DNA of 64,000 nucleotides from Pontixanthobacter luteolus (lineage in GTDB: Bacteria > Pseudomonadota > Alphaproteobacteria > Sphingomonadales > Sphingomonadaceae). Below the pieces are notes generated by a model. It saw nothing but the letters and a program-made list of their open reading frames with translations, did no database searches and was not told the origin of the DNA. The position numbers and the translations under genes are program-made. The DNA is taken from NCBI RefSeq assembly GCF_009828095.1, contig NZ_WTYP01000001.1, positions 992,001 through 1,056,000 on the forward strand, given 5' to 3'. Below, in pieces: positions 29,365 to 39,757 of the stretch (within the stretch, counting starts at the first letter, position 1; every line of letters starts with the position of its first letter).

Positions 29365-30299
29365 CACGCGCTTTCCTCCACCAGTCCGACGAAAATATCT
29401 TCCAGGCTGGAATCGCGGATATCGATGCCGACATATTCAATCCCGGAAATCGCAAGATGCCTTGTAACCTGTGCGACCTCTGCCCGGCCAAGACCGCTAC
29501 CGTCCCCGCCGCGGTAGCGCAGGTGGATGCCGCCCGCCGTCAAAGTTAGCGGATATTTCGACAATGCATCGGGGATATCAGTCAGAGGTTGCTTCATTTC
29601 GATGACCGCCTCTGTGCTTCCCAGACGGCGCATCATTGATGCCTTGTCATCCACCATCAGGATCTTGCCATTGCGAATGATACCGACCCTGTCGGCCATT
29701 TCCTCGGCCTCTTCGATGTAGTGGGTGGTCAGAATGATGGTGACCCCGCGTTCACGCATTTCACCGATCAGTTTCCACATGTCGCGCCGCAATTCGACAT
29801 CGACCCCTGCGGTTGGTTCGTCGAGGAAAAGCAGGTCTGGCTCATGCGCCAGCGCCTTGGCGATCAGGACCCGGCGTTTCATCCCGCCTGACAATGCACG
29901 AATTTGTTCCTTGCGCTTGTCCCACAGGCTGAGCGAGCGCAGTATTTCCTCGATCCGCGCGGGGTCCGCCGGGAGGCCGAACAAACCGCGCGAATACGCC
30001 ACCGCACGCTGAACCTGCTCGAACATGTCGGTCGACAGTTCCTGTGGCACCAACCCGATCCGGGCACGGGCCGAGCGCCAGTTTGTTGCAAGATCATGCC
30101 CGAACGCACGGATCGTCCCGCCACTTGGCCGGACAAGCCCGCAAACCGCACCGATCAGCGTGGTCTTGCCCGCTCCATTCGGTCCGAGCAGCGCAAAAAT
30201 CTCGCCCTTGTGAACGGTCAGATCGACATCGTCCAAAGCGGTCAGCCCGCCAGGGTATTTTTTGGTCAGATTCGCGATTTCTAGAATTGGCTGCGTCAC
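29364..30299 (-). CDS. ABC exporter ATP-binding protein
   Basis: 311 residues from GTG 30299 ([18 protein letters not shown]); the frame stays open to 30461, but that part runs into the next gene's 3' end. Walker [10 protein letters not shown] (about 39-47), signature [16 protein letters not shown], Walker [14 protein letters not shown]-loop [15 protein letters not shown]. YadG/CcmA-like, drug or lipid exporter type. Coupled by a 1-nt overlap to the permease. Confidence 0.92.
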   Translation of the reverse strand: MTQPILEIANLTKKYPGGLTALDDVDLTVHKGEIFALLGPNGAGKTTLIGAVCGLVRPSGGTIRAFGHDLATNWRSARARIGLVPQELSTDMFEQVQRAVAYSRGLFGLPADPARIEEILRSLSLWDKRKEQIRALSGGMKRRVLIAKALAHEPDLLFLDEPTAGVDVELRRDMWKLIGEMRERGVTIILTTHYIEEAEEMADRVGIIRNGKILMVDDKASMMRRLGSTEAVIEMKQPLTDIPDALSKYPLTLTAGGIHLRYRGGDGSGLGRAEVAQVTRHLAISGIEYVGIDIRDSSLEDIFVGLVEESA

Positions 30300-30322
30300 A
30301 TCACCCGACCATTGCTCTTGTT

Positions 30323-31111
30323 TCAGGAATTGCCCTCTTCCCAAGTCCAAGCAACCTTCTTCACGATTGTCGACAAAAATGAGAAACAAAGTGTTGCCGA
30401 CAGCGTCAAGACCGCAATCCCAAAGGATGGCCAGGTCGCCTTGGAGAACACGGTCCACCAATTGTCAGCGCCTTCAACCGTCGTTGATCCACTTGCGCTG
30501 ATAAGTGTTGCCGCAAACAGGATACCGAGCACCAACAGCAGGAGAATATCCCATTTGCGCGTCTCGAAGAACGTTTCGAATTTGCCCCGCTCGATTGTTC
30601 CCGTCGCGAGACGTTTGGCCTCGCCGCCGCTGTAAGCCGAGACCGGAGCTGAAATTTTCTCCCACTCGGTAAGGTCGATGAATGGGAATTTTCCGCGATC
30701 ACGAAGCTTCGCAACCAGTACTCCGGTGACATCTACAATCCCACGAAGGCTGGATTGCTGGCACCAGACGGTGATCGCGCCTTCCGTAACTCGGGTTACA
30801 AAGACATTCGACTTGGTCGGGACATGCGCTCCGCAGAAGACAGAATACTTTTCAATCTCCTTGGAGAAAACGGCATGCTCACCTGCATCTAGATTTCGCT
30901 TGGCCAAATCCTTGTGGTGTTCGCCCGATCCGACCAGCACCAGTTTGTCTTTACCATCATCACTTATGCGTGTTTTCTTGCCGTCCCTGCTCTCCTTCGC
31001 AGGATCGTAACGCGTCACCAGTCCAATTGCCTGCATCGCGGCGCGAATGTCATCGTCGCTGGGAAAGCTGTTCCCTTCAGCGGACAGCGGAACCGAGATC
31101 GAAGACAGCAT
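30323..31111 (-). CDS. Unrecognised protein with soluble N-terminal domain and two C-terminal membrane segments
   Basis: 262 residues. The first 185 are soluble and basic/mixed, with two stretches that look like beta strands around DKLVLVGSGEHHKD and VFCGAHVPTKSNVFV. Two hydrophobic segments follow: about 188-207 (WDILLLLVLGILFAATLISA) and 229-249 (SFGIAVLTLSATLCFSFLS), joined by a Trp-rich loop. The C-terminal end WTWEEGNS is short. No family recognised. Ends 24 nt before the ABC ATPase start, so it may be its first operon partner. Cys93 and Cys117 are the only Cys in the soluble domain. Confidence 0.6.
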   Translation of the reverse strand: MLSSISVPLSAEGNSFPSDDDIRAAMQAIGLVTRYDPAKESRDGKKTRISDDGKDKLVLVGSGEHHKDLAKRNLDAGEHAVFSKEIEKYSVFCGAHVPTKSNVFVTRVTEGAITVWCQQSSLRGIVDVTGVLVAKLRDRGKFPFIDLTEWEKISAPVSAYSGGEAKRLATGTIERGKFETFFETRKWDILLLLVLGILFAATLISASGSTTVEGADNWWTVFSKATWPSFGIAVLTLSATLCFSFLSTIVKKVAWTWEEGNS

Positions 31112-31150
31112 CTATTCTTCCCCCCTTGCCAATTTCCATTCTTTGCAAGT

Positions 31151-32179
31151 TCAAGGCAACAATAAAGACGAATCCCCGTAGCTATAAAAGCGATAATTAC
31201 TCTCAATCGCCTGGGCGTAGACTGCCTGCATACGGTCCCGACCCATAAGTGCGCTGACAAGCATGAAAAGCGTCGATTTAGGCAGATGGAAATTGGTCAT
31301 CAGACCGTCGATTGCCTTGAACCGGTAGCCGGGAGTGATGAAAATCGATGTGTCGCCTGCAAACGGCTGAATGACGTCGTGCTCGTCAGCCGCGCTTTCA
31401 AGCAATCTGAGGCTGGTCGTACCGACAGCGATAACCCGGTTACCCGCCACCCTGGCCGCATTGAGCCGGGCCGCGGTATCTGCGTCGATGCGGCCCCATT
31501 CCGCATGCATGGCGTGATCGTCCGTATCGTCAGCCTTGACCGGCAAAAAGGTCCCGGCACCAACATGCAACGTCAGCGTCTCGCGTACCACTCCCCGATC
31601 ATCGAGCGCCCGTAGCAAGGCATCGGTGAAGTGAAGCGCTGCGGTTGGGGCTGCGACAGCGCCATCCTCTTTCGCAAAAATAGTCTGGTAGTCCGATTTG
31701 TCCCGTTCGTCGGTCGGCCGTTTTCCTGCGATGTACGGGGGGAGCGGCATCCGGCCAGCGCGCTCGAGCAGCGTCTCGACCGGTTCGTCCCCTTCGAAGG
31801 CGAGAGTGAAACTGCCGTCATTGTGGCGGCGCTCCGCCATCGCAAACACCTCGCTGGGAAATGCAATCCGGTCACCTTCCTTCAGCCGTTTGGCGTTGCG
31901 AATGAATGCCTGCCACCGGCGCAGATCGATCCGCTTGTGCAGCGTCGCACCGATCTTTGCCTCTCCGCGAACGCCCTCCAGCTGAGCAGGAATGACCCTG
32001 GTATCGTTGAACACCAGCACATCGCCGCGGTTCAGGAATGACGGCAAATCGCGCACATGAACGTCGAGAAGGTCTGAATCCTTGTCGGCCACAAGCATCT
32101 TGGCAGCATCGCGAGGCGATACCGGGCGCAAGGCTATCCGTTCCTGGGGAAGCTCGAAATCAAACAGGTCGACACGCAT
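31151..32179 (-). CDS. queA: S-adenosylmethionine:tRNA ribosyltransferase-isomerase
   Basis: Adds the epoxycyclopentane-forming ribosyl group of SAM to preQ1-tRNA in queuosine synthesis. 342 residues starting [19 protein letters not shown], with [21 protein letters not shown], the middle [14 protein letters not shown] and [16 protein letters not shown], and the C-terminal [19 protein letters not shown]. Complete. Lies 3' of the cyclophilin gene with a 37-nt gap; tgt is 3.4 kb further on. Confidence 0.97.
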   Translation of the reverse strand: MRVDLFDFELPQERIALRPVSPRDAAKMLVADKDSDLLDVHVRDLPSFLNRGDVLVFNDTRVIPAQLEGVRGEAKIGATLHKRIDLRRWQAFIRNAKRLKEGDRIAFPSEVFAMAERRHNDGSFTLAFEGDEPVETLLERAGRMPLPPYIAGKRPTDERDKSDYQTIFAKEDGAVAAPTAALHFTDALLRALDDRGVVRETLTLHVGAGTFLPVKADDTDDHAMHAEWGRIDADTAARLNAARVAGNRVIAVGTTSLRLLESAADEHDVIQPFAGDTSIFITPGYRFKAIDGLMTNFHLPKSTLFMLVSALMGRDRMQAVYAQAIESNYRFYSYGDSSLLLP

Positions 32180-32216
32180 GGCGCGGCCCTATCTGCACTG
32201 CGATGGTATGTGAAGC

Positions 32217-32915
32217 CTAACCCTCGATCGGGGCGCTGAGCATGTCGGAAGTTATTTCCTGCTCGGGCTGAGCGACCGGCTCTGGCGCAGGCACGGGCTT
32301 GTTATCCGAGCCGATCGATGCCTGTAAAATACGGGTCGGGTTCGCCGGCGGTTCGCCGCGGTTGATCGCATCCACTGCGTCCATACCGGAAATGACCCGG
32401 CCGAAATTGGTGTAGCGCTTATCCAGCGAGAAACGCGGGTAGAAATTGATGAAGAACTGGCTGTTGGCGCTGTCTTCCGACTGTGCACGTGCCATGGAGA
32501 GCGTTCCGCGAACATGCGGCATCGGATTGAATTCCGCCTCCAGATCGGGAAGTTCGGAACCGCCTTGGCCCGTGCCGGTCGGGTCACCGGTCTGGGCCAT
32601 GAACCCTTCGATCACGCGGTGAAAAATGATCCCGTCGTAGAAACCCTGGCGAGCAAGCGTCTTAATCCGCTGAACATGCTTGGGCGCCCATTGTTCCATC
32701 AACCGGACCTGCACGCGGCGACCATTGGAAAGATCGAGAACGAGGATATTCTCGCGATCCTCGTTCACATTGTAATTGATCGGCGCATATTGCTTGGGAA
32801 GGTTCGCCGTTTCCACGCTTTCATCGACTACCGGGGCCTCGTCTTGGGCAAAAGCCTGGCCGGAAGTGAAAGCAAGCGCAGCGAATGCGCTGGTGGCGAT
32901 CAGGTGTTTAAACAT
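32217..32915 (-). CDS. Periplasmic cyclophilin-type peptidyl-prolyl isomerase
   Basis: 232 residues from ATG 32915; the longer frame from 32954 adds an unlikely N-terminus. Signal peptide MFKHLIATSAFAALAFTSGQAFA (cleavage AFA|QD). Cyclophilin core: GFYDGIIFHRVIEGFMAQTG with the catalytic Arg, GTLSMARAQSEDSANSQFFI and the Trp-free FGRVISGMDAVD end. Short Pro/Glu-rich tail (PAPEPVAQPEQE). Folds envelope proteins by cis/trans prolyl isomerisation. Followed by queA. Confidence 0.93.
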   Translation of the reverse strand: MFKHLIATSAFAALAFTSGQAFAQDEAPVVDESVETANLPKQYAPINYNVNEDRENILVLDLSNGRRVQVRLMEQWAPKHVQRIKTLARQGFYDGIIFHRVIEGFMAQTGDPTGTGQGGSELPDLEAEFNPMPHVRGTLSMARAQSEDSANSQFFINFYPRFSLDKRYTNFGRVISGMDAVDAINRGEPPANPTRILQASIGSDNKPVPAPEPVAQPEQEITSDMLSAPIEG

Positions 32916-32987
32916 CAATATCCCGTCAATCTGGTAATTTCTATGGCCGACCATCTAGCGTCCGGGGCCTGTCACTTCAATGAATGA

Positions 32988-33500
32988 TCAATAATCGCCC
33001 AAGCGGCCGATTTTTTCCACCCGCGCAACGACGTCTTCGCAGACTTCCTTGCTGACAAATGGTGTGATGTCACCGCCAAACAGGGCGATTTCTTTCACCA
33101 GCTTGGATGCAATAGGTTGTAGCGAGACGTCTGCCATGAGAAAAATGGTTTCGATCTCGGCATCCAGCTGCTGGTTCATGCCAGCCATCTGATATTCGTA
33201 TTCAAAATCGGCGACTGCGCGCAGACCTCTGACAATAACGCTCGCGCCTTGCGCCCGTGCGAATTTCATCAGCAGAGCATTGAAACCGACAATCTCGACA
33301 TTGCCGAGACCGAGGTTCGTCACCTCGCGGCGAACCATTTCCATCCGCTCGTCCGTGCTGAACATGGGGTTTTTCGAAGGGTTGGTGGTCACGCCGATGA
33401 TCAACCGGTCGACCAGTTTCGAACCGCGCCGGATAATGTCGGCATGGCCCAGCGTGATCGGGTCGAAAGTGCCCGGGTAAATGCCTATCCGTTCACTCAT
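32988..33500 (-). CDS. coaD: Pantetheine-phosphate adenylyltransferase
   Basis: Transfers AMP from ATP to 4'-phosphopantetheine in coenzyme A synthesis. 170 residues: GIYPGTFDPITLGHADIIRRG (HxGH nucleotide loop variant with T-x-G-H), RGLRAVADFEYEYQMA and the terminal SSxxVKEI-like SKLVKEIALFGGDITPFV. Its start overlaps the end of the polyprenyl synthase gene by 4 nt, so xseB - ispA - coaD appear to be one leftward operon. Confidence 0.97.
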   Translation of the reverse strand: MSERIGIYPGTFDPITLGHADIIRRGSKLVDRLIIGVTTNPSKNPMFSTDERMEMVRREVTNLGLGNVEIVGFNALLMKFARAQGASVIVRGLRAVADFEYEYQMAGMNQQLDAEIETIFLMADVSLQPIASKLVKEIALFGGDITPFVSKEVCEDVVARVEKIGRLGDY

Positions 33501-34405
33501 CGATCCCTCTCCACAATATACCGTGCCAGCGCGCCCAGCAGCGCGGCGTCATCGCCGTAACTGACCAGATGGCCAACTGCCTGTTCAACAAGCGCTTTCG
33601 CCTGCTGCCTTGCCCCATCCGGGCCCATCAGGGTCACAAAGGTTTGCTTACCCTGCTCGTCATCCTTGCGCAGGGCCTTACCGGCCAAATCTTCGTCGCC
33701 TTCGTGATCCAGAAGATCGTCGGCGATCTGGAATGCCAGCCCGATATCACGGGCGTAGGCTCTCAAATGCGCCCGCCCCTCTGGCGCGACCTTGCCCAGA
33801 ATTGCGCCCATTTCGACCGAAGCTGCCAAGAGCGCACCGGTCTTCAGTTGTTGTAGACGAGTGATGGCGTGCAGGTCGTAATCGGTTTCTTCCGCGACCA
33901 TATCCATCATCTGACCGCCGGCCATACCGCCCATTCCGCTGGCGGTGGAAAGGGTCGCTATCAGCTCAGCTCTGGTGAACGGATCGCCGCTGGTCGCTGT
34001 ATCCGAAAGGATCTCAAACGCGAGCGCATGGAGCGAATCGCCGGCAAGTACTGCAGTTGCTTCGTCGAAGGCCTTGTGAACCGTTGGCTTCCCATGGCGC
34101 AGATTATCATCGTCCATGCATGGCAGATCGTCGTGGATAAGCGAATAGACGTGGATGGCCTCAACCGCGCAGCCGGTGCGCACCGCAGCGTCGCGGTCCA
34201 CCCCGAACATCGCGGCGGTTGCTGCCACCAGTAACGGGCGGACCCGTTTGCCGCCGCCAATCGCGGCATAGCGCATCGCTTCGACGAGCCGCGCCCTGGT
34301 GTCATCCGGCACCGGCATCATTGCGTCGAATGCCTTGTCTACATCCTGCTGGATATCGGCCAGTCCGGACGACAGGATGGCTTCGGGAGACCCGGTATCG
34401 CTCAC
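33497..34405 (-). CDS. ispA: Farnesyl/polyprenyl diphosphate synthase
   Basis: Chain-elongates DMAPP/GPP with IPP to make farnesyl diphosphate. 302 residues with the first Asp-rich motif DDLPCMDDDNLR (four residues between the Asp pairs, the bacterial FPP-synthase type) and the second DDLLDHEGDED. GGKRVRPLL marks the IPP-binding segment. In this lineage it feeds quinone and carotenoid synthesis. It follows xseB with a 1-nt gap, the classical xseB-ispA pairing (dxs normally follows but does not here). Confidence 0.93.
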   Translation of the reverse strand: MSDTGSPEAILSSGLADIQQDVDKAFDAMMPVPDDTRARLVEAMRYAAIGGGKRVRPLLVAATAAMFGVDRDAAVRTGCAVEAIHVYSLIHDDLPCMDDDNLRHGKPTVHKAFDEATAVLAGDSLHALAFEILSDTATSGDPFTRAELIATLSTASGMGGMAGGQMMDMVAEETDYDLHAITRLQQLKTGALLAASVEMGAILGKVAPEGRAHLRAYARDIGLAFQIADDLLDHEGDEDLAGKALRKDDEQGKQTFVTLMGPDGARQQAKALVEQAVGHLVSYGDDAALLGALARYIVERDR

Positions 34406-34406
34406 A

Positions 34407-34658
34407 TCAACTGTCCGCGTCGAACGGCGCAGTGCCCGATGCCTTGCCGTCAGCGCCGGTCACGATCTTCTCAATCCTCGCTTGCGCCGAATCGAGCCGG
34501 GCCTGGCAATGCAGGCGCAGTTTCTCGCCTTGTTCATAAAGGCTGATCGACTCGTCCAGTGGAACCTCCCCACTCTCAAGCCGTTTCACTACATCTTCCA
34601 AAGCCCGCAAAGCGTCTTCGAAAGTCATCTTGTCAATGTCGGGTGCTGCCTCGTTCAT
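34407..34658 (-). CDS. xseB: Exodeoxyribonuclease VII small subunit
   Basis: 83 residues from ATG 34658 (MNEAAPDIDKM); ATG 34670 would add four. Matches XseB throughout: TFEDALRALEDVVKRLESGE, PLDESISLYEQGEKLRLHCQ, ARLDSAQARIEKI. Partner of XseA (not in the window) in single-stranded DNA exonuclease VII. Immediately upstream of ispA. Divergent from the DUF2177 gene. Confidence 0.95.
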   Translation of the reverse strand: MNEAAPDIDKMTFEDALRALEDVVKRLESGEVPLDESISLYEQGEKLRLHCQARLDSAQARIEKIVTGADGKASGTAPFDADS

Positions 34659-34719
34659 GGCAGGGAGCATTGACGGTCACGGCTTGCTTGGTCAAGCTGT
34701 GCAAACAGGGGAAATCACA

Positions 34720-35121
34720 ATGAAATGGATCATAGCCTACGTCGCCGCGGCAATAAGCTTCGGCATACTCGACGCGCTTTGGCTGCGCTGGGCGGCACCG
34801 AACCTCTACCGCCCGGTAATCGGTGAGATTATGACCGACAACATCCGGGTCGGCGCAGCAGGCGTTTTCTACCTCCTCTACATCGCCGGAATGATCTGGT
34901 TTGCGGTGAAGCCCGGGCTGGCATCGGGAAATGTTCCGACGGCAATGCTGAACGGCGCGCTGTTGGGCGGGCTTTGCTATGCGACCTATGACCTGACTAG
35001 CCAAGCTGTGCTGAAAGTCTGGTCCACCCAGATAAGCGTGATGGACATTCTTTGGGGAGCATTCGCAACAGCGGTTGCCAGCGGCATTGCCACATGGGTA
35101 ACACTGCGCTTCACACATTAA
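34720..35121 (+). CDS. DUF2177 family membrane protein
   Basis: 133 residues from ATG 34720 (CAGGGGA ribosome site). Four hydrophobic segments (about 3-20, 45-62, 74-95, 105-127), family pattern ALWLRWAAPNLYRPVIGE and LCYATYDLTSQAVLKVWS. Short integral membrane protein of unknown function, broadly distributed in Proteobacteria. Followed by a second small membrane protein after 28 nt. Confidence 0.85.
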   Translation: MKWIIAYVAAAISFGILDALWLRWAAPNLYRPVIGEIMTDNIRVGAAGVFYLLYIAGMIWFAVKPGLASGNVPTAMLNGALLGGLCYATYDLTSQAVLKVWSTQISVMDILWGAFATAVASGIATWVTLRFTH

Positions 35122-35149
35122 TCGGATTTCATCCGGGGGCACTGGGGAA

Positions 35150-35830
35150 ATGTTTATCGGTCATTGGGCGCCGGCCTTTGCGGCGGCAGCCTATAGCAAG
35201 AGAGCGCCAAAGCTTGGCACTCTCTTCATCGCCGGCCAATTGGTCGATTGGGGTTTCTTCGCACTGGCAACGGTGGGCGTGGAGCATATGCGGATCGAAC
35301 CGGGGGCGACGGCCATGAACCCGCTCGACCTGTATCACATGCCCTATACCCATAGCCTGCTCGGCTCTGCGATCTGGGCGATAGCCTTCGTTGTCGTTCT
35401 GCTGCTCGCACGGCGCGAATTGACCACGGCGCTGATCGGCGGGCTGGTTGTGCTTTCCCACTGGTTCGTTGATCTGTTGGTCCACCGGCCCGACCTGACG
35501 TTTGCCGGCGGTGATTCGAAAATCGGTTTCGGCATCTGGAATTACCCGGCAATCGCTATTGCGCTGGAGCTCGGCATCACCTTGGCCGCATTCCTCTGGT
35601 ACGTCCGCAAGACCAAGGGGCCTGTGATGCCGCCGTGGATACTCCTTGCCTTGTTGCTCGCCATGCAATCGATCAACTGGTTCGGGCCCGAACCACAATC
35701 TGCCGGCATCGGGCTGTACCTGACTGCGCTTGCCAGCTTCGGGATTGCGGCATGGGTTGCATCTTGGGTGGGGACAACTCGCCGCCATATAAGTGATCGG
35801 GGGCTAGCGGGAGCAAGCCCACCCCGCTAA
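35150..35830 (+). CDS. Multi-pass membrane protein, YdjM/DUF457-like metal-hydrolase-type
   Basis: 226 residues with six or so hydrophobic segments. Conserved polar positions in membrane context, GHWAPA at the N-terminus, PYTHSLLG near 65-72 and SHWFVDLLVHRPDL near 103-116, recall the YdjM/YbcI (DUF457, inner-membrane metal-dependent hydrolase-like) group. The assignment is by pattern only. A short C-terminal tail ends 9 nt before purL. Confidence 0.55.
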   Translation: MFIGHWAPAFAAAAYSKRAPKLGTLFIAGQLVDWGFFALATVGVEHMRIEPGATAMNPLDLYHMPYTHSLLGSAIWAIAFVVVLLLARRELTTALIGGLVVLSHWFVDLLVHRPDLTFAGGDSKIGFGIWNYPAIAIALELGITLAAFLWYVRKTKGPVMPPWILLALLLAMQSINWFGPEPQSAGIGLYLTALASFGIAAWVASWVGTTRRHISDRGLAGASPPR

Positions 35831-35839
35831 GGGCGCAGC

Positions 35840-38158
35840 ATGTCCGAAATTACTCCCGAAGTCGTCGAAGCCCACGGCCTCAGCCCAGAGGAATATGATC
35901 GCGTTCTGGCCGGTCTTGGCCGCGAACCCAATCTGGTTGAGCTGGGCATCTTTTCCGTGATGTGGTCTGAGCATTGCTCCTACAAATCGTCCCGCTTCCA
36001 TTTGAAGAAGCTGCCAACGGAAGCACCGTGGGTGATTTGTGGACCGGGCGAGAACGCCGGCGTGATCGACATCGGCGATGGTCAGGCTGCCATCTTCAAG
36101 ATGGAGAGCCACAATCATCCCAGCTATATCGAACCCTATCAGGGTGCAGCCACTGGCGTAGGCGGTATCTTGCGGGACGTGTTCACCATGGGCGCCCGTC
36201 CCGTAGCGAACATGAATGCCTTGCGTTTCGGCTCGCCTGATCACCCAAAGATGAAACATCTGGTGAAAGGCGTGGTTGCCGGAATCGGCGGCTACGGCAA
36301 TTGCGTGGGCGTTCCGACTGTCGGCGGCGAAACCAATTTCCACCCGGCCTATGACGGGAACATTCTGGTCAACGCGATGACCGTCGGTGTCGCCGACGCG
36401 GACAAGATTTTTTACAGCGCTGCCACCGGCATCGGCAATCCGATCGTCTATGTCGGATCGAAGACCGGACGTGACGGTATCCACGGCGCAACCATGGCCA
36501 GCGCCGACTTCAGCGAAGACACCGAGGAAAAGCGCCCGACCGTGCAGGTTGGCGATCCGTTCACCGAAAAACTGCTGATCGAAGCCTGCCTCGAACTCAT
36601 GGCAACCGATGCCATCGTCGCGATCCAAGATATGGGCGCTGCGGGTCTGACATCATCCAGCGTCGAAATGGCGACGAACGGCAAAACCGGCATACGCCTC
36701 GACATGGACAAGGTTCCGTGCCGCGAGGAAGGCATGACGCCTTACGAAATGATGCTGAGTGAAAGCCAGGAGCGGATGCTCATGGTTCTCAAGCCGGGCA
36801 AAGAACCCATGGCAGAGGCGATCTTCAAGAAGTGGGAGCTCGACTTCGCGGTCATTGGTGAAGTCACCGACACCCAGCACATGGTTCTGGAATTCGGCGG
36901 GGAAGTGGTCTGCGATATTCCGCTTGGTCCGCTCGCCTCTGACGCTCCTGAATATGAGCGGCCATATGCGTCCAAGGAAGAATACAAGGCCTGGGCAGGC
37001 ATCCCGTCGCTCTCCCGGATCGAGGATAGCGAGGACCATGGTGCGGAACTGCTGCATATGCTTGCCAGCCCCGCGCTCGCATCGCGCCGCTGGATCTGGG
37101 AACAGTATGACAGTCAGGTCGGCGCAGACACACTGCAGAAATCGGGCGGTGATGCAGCCGTTGTGCGCGTTCACGGTACGAACAAGGCGCTCGCCATCTC
37201 GACCGATTGCAATCCGCGCTATTGCTATGCCGATCCATATGAAGGCGGAAAACAGGCGATTGCAGAGGCATATCGCAACTTGAATTCCGTTGGTGCGAGG
37301 CCGCTTGCAGTGACCAACTGCCTGAACTTCGCCAATCCGCAGCGGCCCGAAATCATGGCTCAGTTCGTTGGCTGTCTGGAAGGCATGGGCGAAGCCTGCC
37401 GCGCGCTCGATTTCCCGATCGTTAGCGGCAATGTTTCGCTCTACAACGAAAGCAAGGCCACCGGCGGCGGTAGTGCAATCCTGCCCACCCCCGCAATCGG
37501 CGGCGTCGGCGTGCTCGAAGATCTTGGCGATATGGCTACCATCCCGTTCAAGGATGAAGGCCATGCTATCGTCGTGCTCGGCGGCTTTACCGACAATGGC
37601 GACGTTTTGTGGAACGCCAAGTCCGAAACACCGGACCTGCCGGCCATGCGTGCCGATGGCGCAATTGGTACGATCGGTTCGCACCTGGGCCAGTCGACAT
37701 GGCTGCGCGAGGTCCGCGGACTGGAGGATGGCTCACCGCCGCCTGTTGATCTTGCGCTTGAGCGTAAAATTGGCGAATTCGTTCGCGGTCTGATCGAACA
37801 GGCGCGATGCACCGCTGTCCATGATATCTCGGATGGCGGCGCTGCGGTCGCGCTGGCCGAAATGGCGATGTCCAGCGGTATTGGCGCAACCGTCCATACA
37901 TTGGGCGACTCGCTTCTCGACATGTTCGGTGAAGATCAGTCGCGTTACATCGCCACCTTCACCTTCACGGAACGTGAGGAATGGGAAGCGTTCAAGGAAG
38001 AATGCGAACAGGCTGGCGTGAGCGCCGACTGGATCGGCTTCACCGGCGGAAAGTCATTTTCCTGGAAGGATGACGAGGACAGAATCCTGTTCGACATTCC
38101 GGTGAACGATTTGCGTGCAGCCAATGAAAGCTTCTTCAAGGACTGGATGGAAGACTGA
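35840..38158 (+). CDS. purL: Phosphoribosylformylglycinamidine synthase subunit PurL
   Basis: ATP- and glutamine-derived-ammonia-dependent amidation of FGAR to FGAM in purine synthesis. 772 residues, the short PurL form that needs separate PurQ and PurS (not in this window). Marks: [18 protein letters not shown] (active-site His), [33 protein letters not shown], and the second half with [19 protein letters not shown]. Complete. Confidence 0.97.
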   Translation: MSEITPEVVEAHGLSPEEYDRVLAGLGREPNLVELGIFSVMWSEHCSYKSSRFHLKKLPTEAPWVICGPGENAGVIDIGDGQAAIFKMESHNHPSYIEPYQGAATGVGGILRDVFTMGARPVANMNALRFGSPDHPKMKHLVKGVVAGIGGYGNCVGVPTVGGETNFHPAYDGNILVNAMTVGVADADKIFYSAATGIGNPIVYVGSKTGRDGIHGATMASADFSEDTEEKRPTVQVGDPFTEKLLIEACLELMATDAIVAIQDMGAAGLTSSSVEMATNGKTGIRLDMDKVPCREEGMTPYEMMLSESQERMLMVLKPGKEPMAEAIFKKWELDFAVIGEVTDTQHMVLEFGGEVVCDIPLGPLASDAPEYERPYASKEEYKAWAGIPSLSRIEDSEDHGAELLHMLASPALASRRWIWEQYDSQVGADTLQKSGGDAAVVRVHGTNKALAISTDCNPRYCYADPYEGGKQAIAEAYRNLNSVGARPLAVTNCLNFANPQRPEIMAQFVGCLEGMGEACRALDFPIVSGNVSLYNESKATGGGSAILPTPAIGGVGVLEDLGDMATIPFKDEGHAIVVLGGFTDNGDVLWNAKSETPDLPAMRADGAIGTIGSHLGQSTWLREVRGLEDGSPPPVDLALERKIGEFVRGLIEQARCTAVHDISDGGAAVALAEMAMSSGIGATVHTLGDSLLDMFGEDQSRYIATFTFTEREEWEAFKEECEQAGVSADWIGFTGGKSFSWKDDEDRILFDIPVNDLRAANESFFKDWMED

Positions 38159-38160
38159 GG

Positions 38161-38952
38161 TCAGGCTGCCTGCTGGGCACCTTCAAACGCTTCTTCTGCC
38201 GTATGCCCTTCGTCTTCGAGGATCCGCAGGCATTCGCGGTAAACGACCGGCTTGCCGAGACCTAACCGCGCGCGGGCGGCATCAATCGGTTCACGCATGA
38301 GGGACTCGATGTCCTGGTGAGCCAGCTTGGCCGCTGCTTTACCCAGCCTGCGGCCTTCTTTGACGGCTTCGAAAATCGGCGCAGCAGTGCCCGATTCCTT
38401 CTTCATCTGGCGTGCCCCGGCATAGGCAATGAACAGCACGCCGCGATTGTGGTTCTGCGCATAGCTGAAGCCCAGCAGGCAGATTTCACCCAGCGGATCG
38501 CGGCCATAGCCGGTCAATACGTGAAACAGATCGTGCGTGTCGCGAAGCCGCTCGAAATACCATTCGTACAGGTCCTGCGGGCGTTGATCCTGCGGTAGCC
38601 ATTTATACGATTCGGCGACCAGGCCAGCAGCGGTCAGGCCTTCGCTCTTCATGAACCGCATATAATGCTGGGCAACCGTTTCCGGTCCGCAGTCTGCCCA
38701 GCGATCATGATCGTCGAGCATTGCAGGTATATCGAAATCCTTGCGCAGCAATTCGCGGCCCGGTTCTGACTGGACAAAGTCTGCGGCCTGGCGTGCGCTC
38801 TTCCTGCCTTTCAGCGCCTCAATAATGTGAAAGACCTGTTCGGTATCTTCCTTGTCCGCGATCAGATTGCGAAAATGACGCATCGCCTTGAAGGGCTGGA
38901 ACCCTGCAAGCTTGCGTGCCGGATGTTTCAAAGGCCTGTCGATCGCTGCCAT
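38161..38952 (-). CDS. COQ4-family protein
   Basis: 263 residues from ATG 38952. Coq4 hallmark: RDTHDLFHVLTGYGRDPLGE, with the HDxxH-type metal motif and downstream Glu, followed by CLLGFSYAQNHN. The mitochondrial homologue scaffolds the ubiquinone biosynthesis complex and has recently been linked to quinone-ring C1 decarboxylation/hydroxylation. The convergent purL ends 2 nt away. A membrane-peripheral role in ubiquinone synthesis is inferred from the family. Confidence 0.85.
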   Translation of the reverse strand: MAAIDRPLKHPARKLAGFQPFKAMRHFRNLIADKEDTEQVFHIIEALKGRKSARQAADFVQSEPGRELLRKDFDIPAMLDDHDRWADCGPETVAQHYMRFMKSEGLTAAGLVAESYKWLPQDQRPQDLYEWYFERLRDTHDLFHVLTGYGRDPLGEICLLGFSYAQNHNRGVLFIAYAGARQMKKESGTAAPIFEAVKEGRRLGKAAAKLAHQDIESLMREPIDAARARLGLGKPVVYRECLRILEDEGHTAEEAFEGAQQAA

Positions 38953-39055
38953 ATCAAATCTCCTGCGGGTCAATCTGATCATTACTTACAACGGTGTCAA
39001 TTAGGGAGACGTAAAAGCCCTTCCCATTCGGACTGCACCGTACGATATCTACGAC

Positions 39056-39742
39056 ATGAAAAATCATGATTCCGTTCCGTATTGCCTGCCCGACATCAGC
39101 GATCAGGAACGCATCGTACGGGCGCGCGAATATCAGGAATTGCACGCAAAACGCCGAACCTGCCGCTATTTCTCTGACGAGCCAGTTCCGCGTGAAGTCG
39201 TCGAATACGCGGTTCAGGCGGCGGGAAACGCGCCCAACGGCGCAAATCACCAACCGTGGCATTTCAGCGTGATATCTTCGCCAGACAAGAAGAAGGCAAT
39301 CCGCGAGGCGGCAGAGGCAGAGGAGCGTGAGTTCTACGGCGCCGACGGGGAAAACGCGCGCGCCAGCGATCAATGGCTGGATGCCCTGTCTCCGCTTGGC
39401 ACTGACGAAGACAAGCCCTTTCTGGAAACAGCCCCTTGGCTGATCGTGGTGTTCGCTCAGCGCAAGGGCGGCATCGAAGAAGACGGAAAGACGCAGAATT
39501 ACTACGTCAATGAAAGCGTGGGAATTGCTTGCGGGATGCTACTCTCCACCCTTCATGCGGCAGGGGTCGCCACCCTGACCCATACCCCCTCGCCTATGGG
39601 TTTCCTGCGCGATCTGTGCGGCCGGCCTGCAGAAGAAAAGCCTTTGATGATCATCGTCGCGGGCAAGCCTGCACCCGGCGCCACCGTTCCGACACACGCG
39701 TTGAGAAAAAAGCCGCTCGATATGATCAGCAGCTGGTTGTGA
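39056..39742 (+). CDS. Nitroreductase-family flavoprotein
   Basis: 228 residues. FMN-dependent fold: KRRTCRYFSDEPVPREVVEY (FMN phosphate Arg/Ser segment), AGNAPNGANHQPWHFSV, NESVGIACGMLLSTLHAAGV and the C-terminal PLMIIVAGKPAP. Sequence style resembles the iodotyrosine-deiodinase-like/BluB-adjacent nitroreductases; which substrate is reduced cannot be said. No signal peptide. Stop lies 16 nt from the end of the convergent serB. Confidence 0.88.
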   Translation: MKNHDSVPYCLPDISDQERIVRAREYQELHAKRRTCRYFSDEPVPREVVEYAVQAAGNAPNGANHQPWHFSVISSPDKKKAIREAAEAEEREFYGADGENARASDQWLDALSPLGTDEDKPFLETAPWLIVVFAQRKGGIEEDGKTQNYYVNESVGIACGMLLSTLHAAGVATLTHTPSPMGFLRDLCGRPAEEKPLMIIVAGKPAPGATVPTHALRKKPLDMISSWL

Positions 39743-39757
39743 CGCCAGCTGCCTGAA

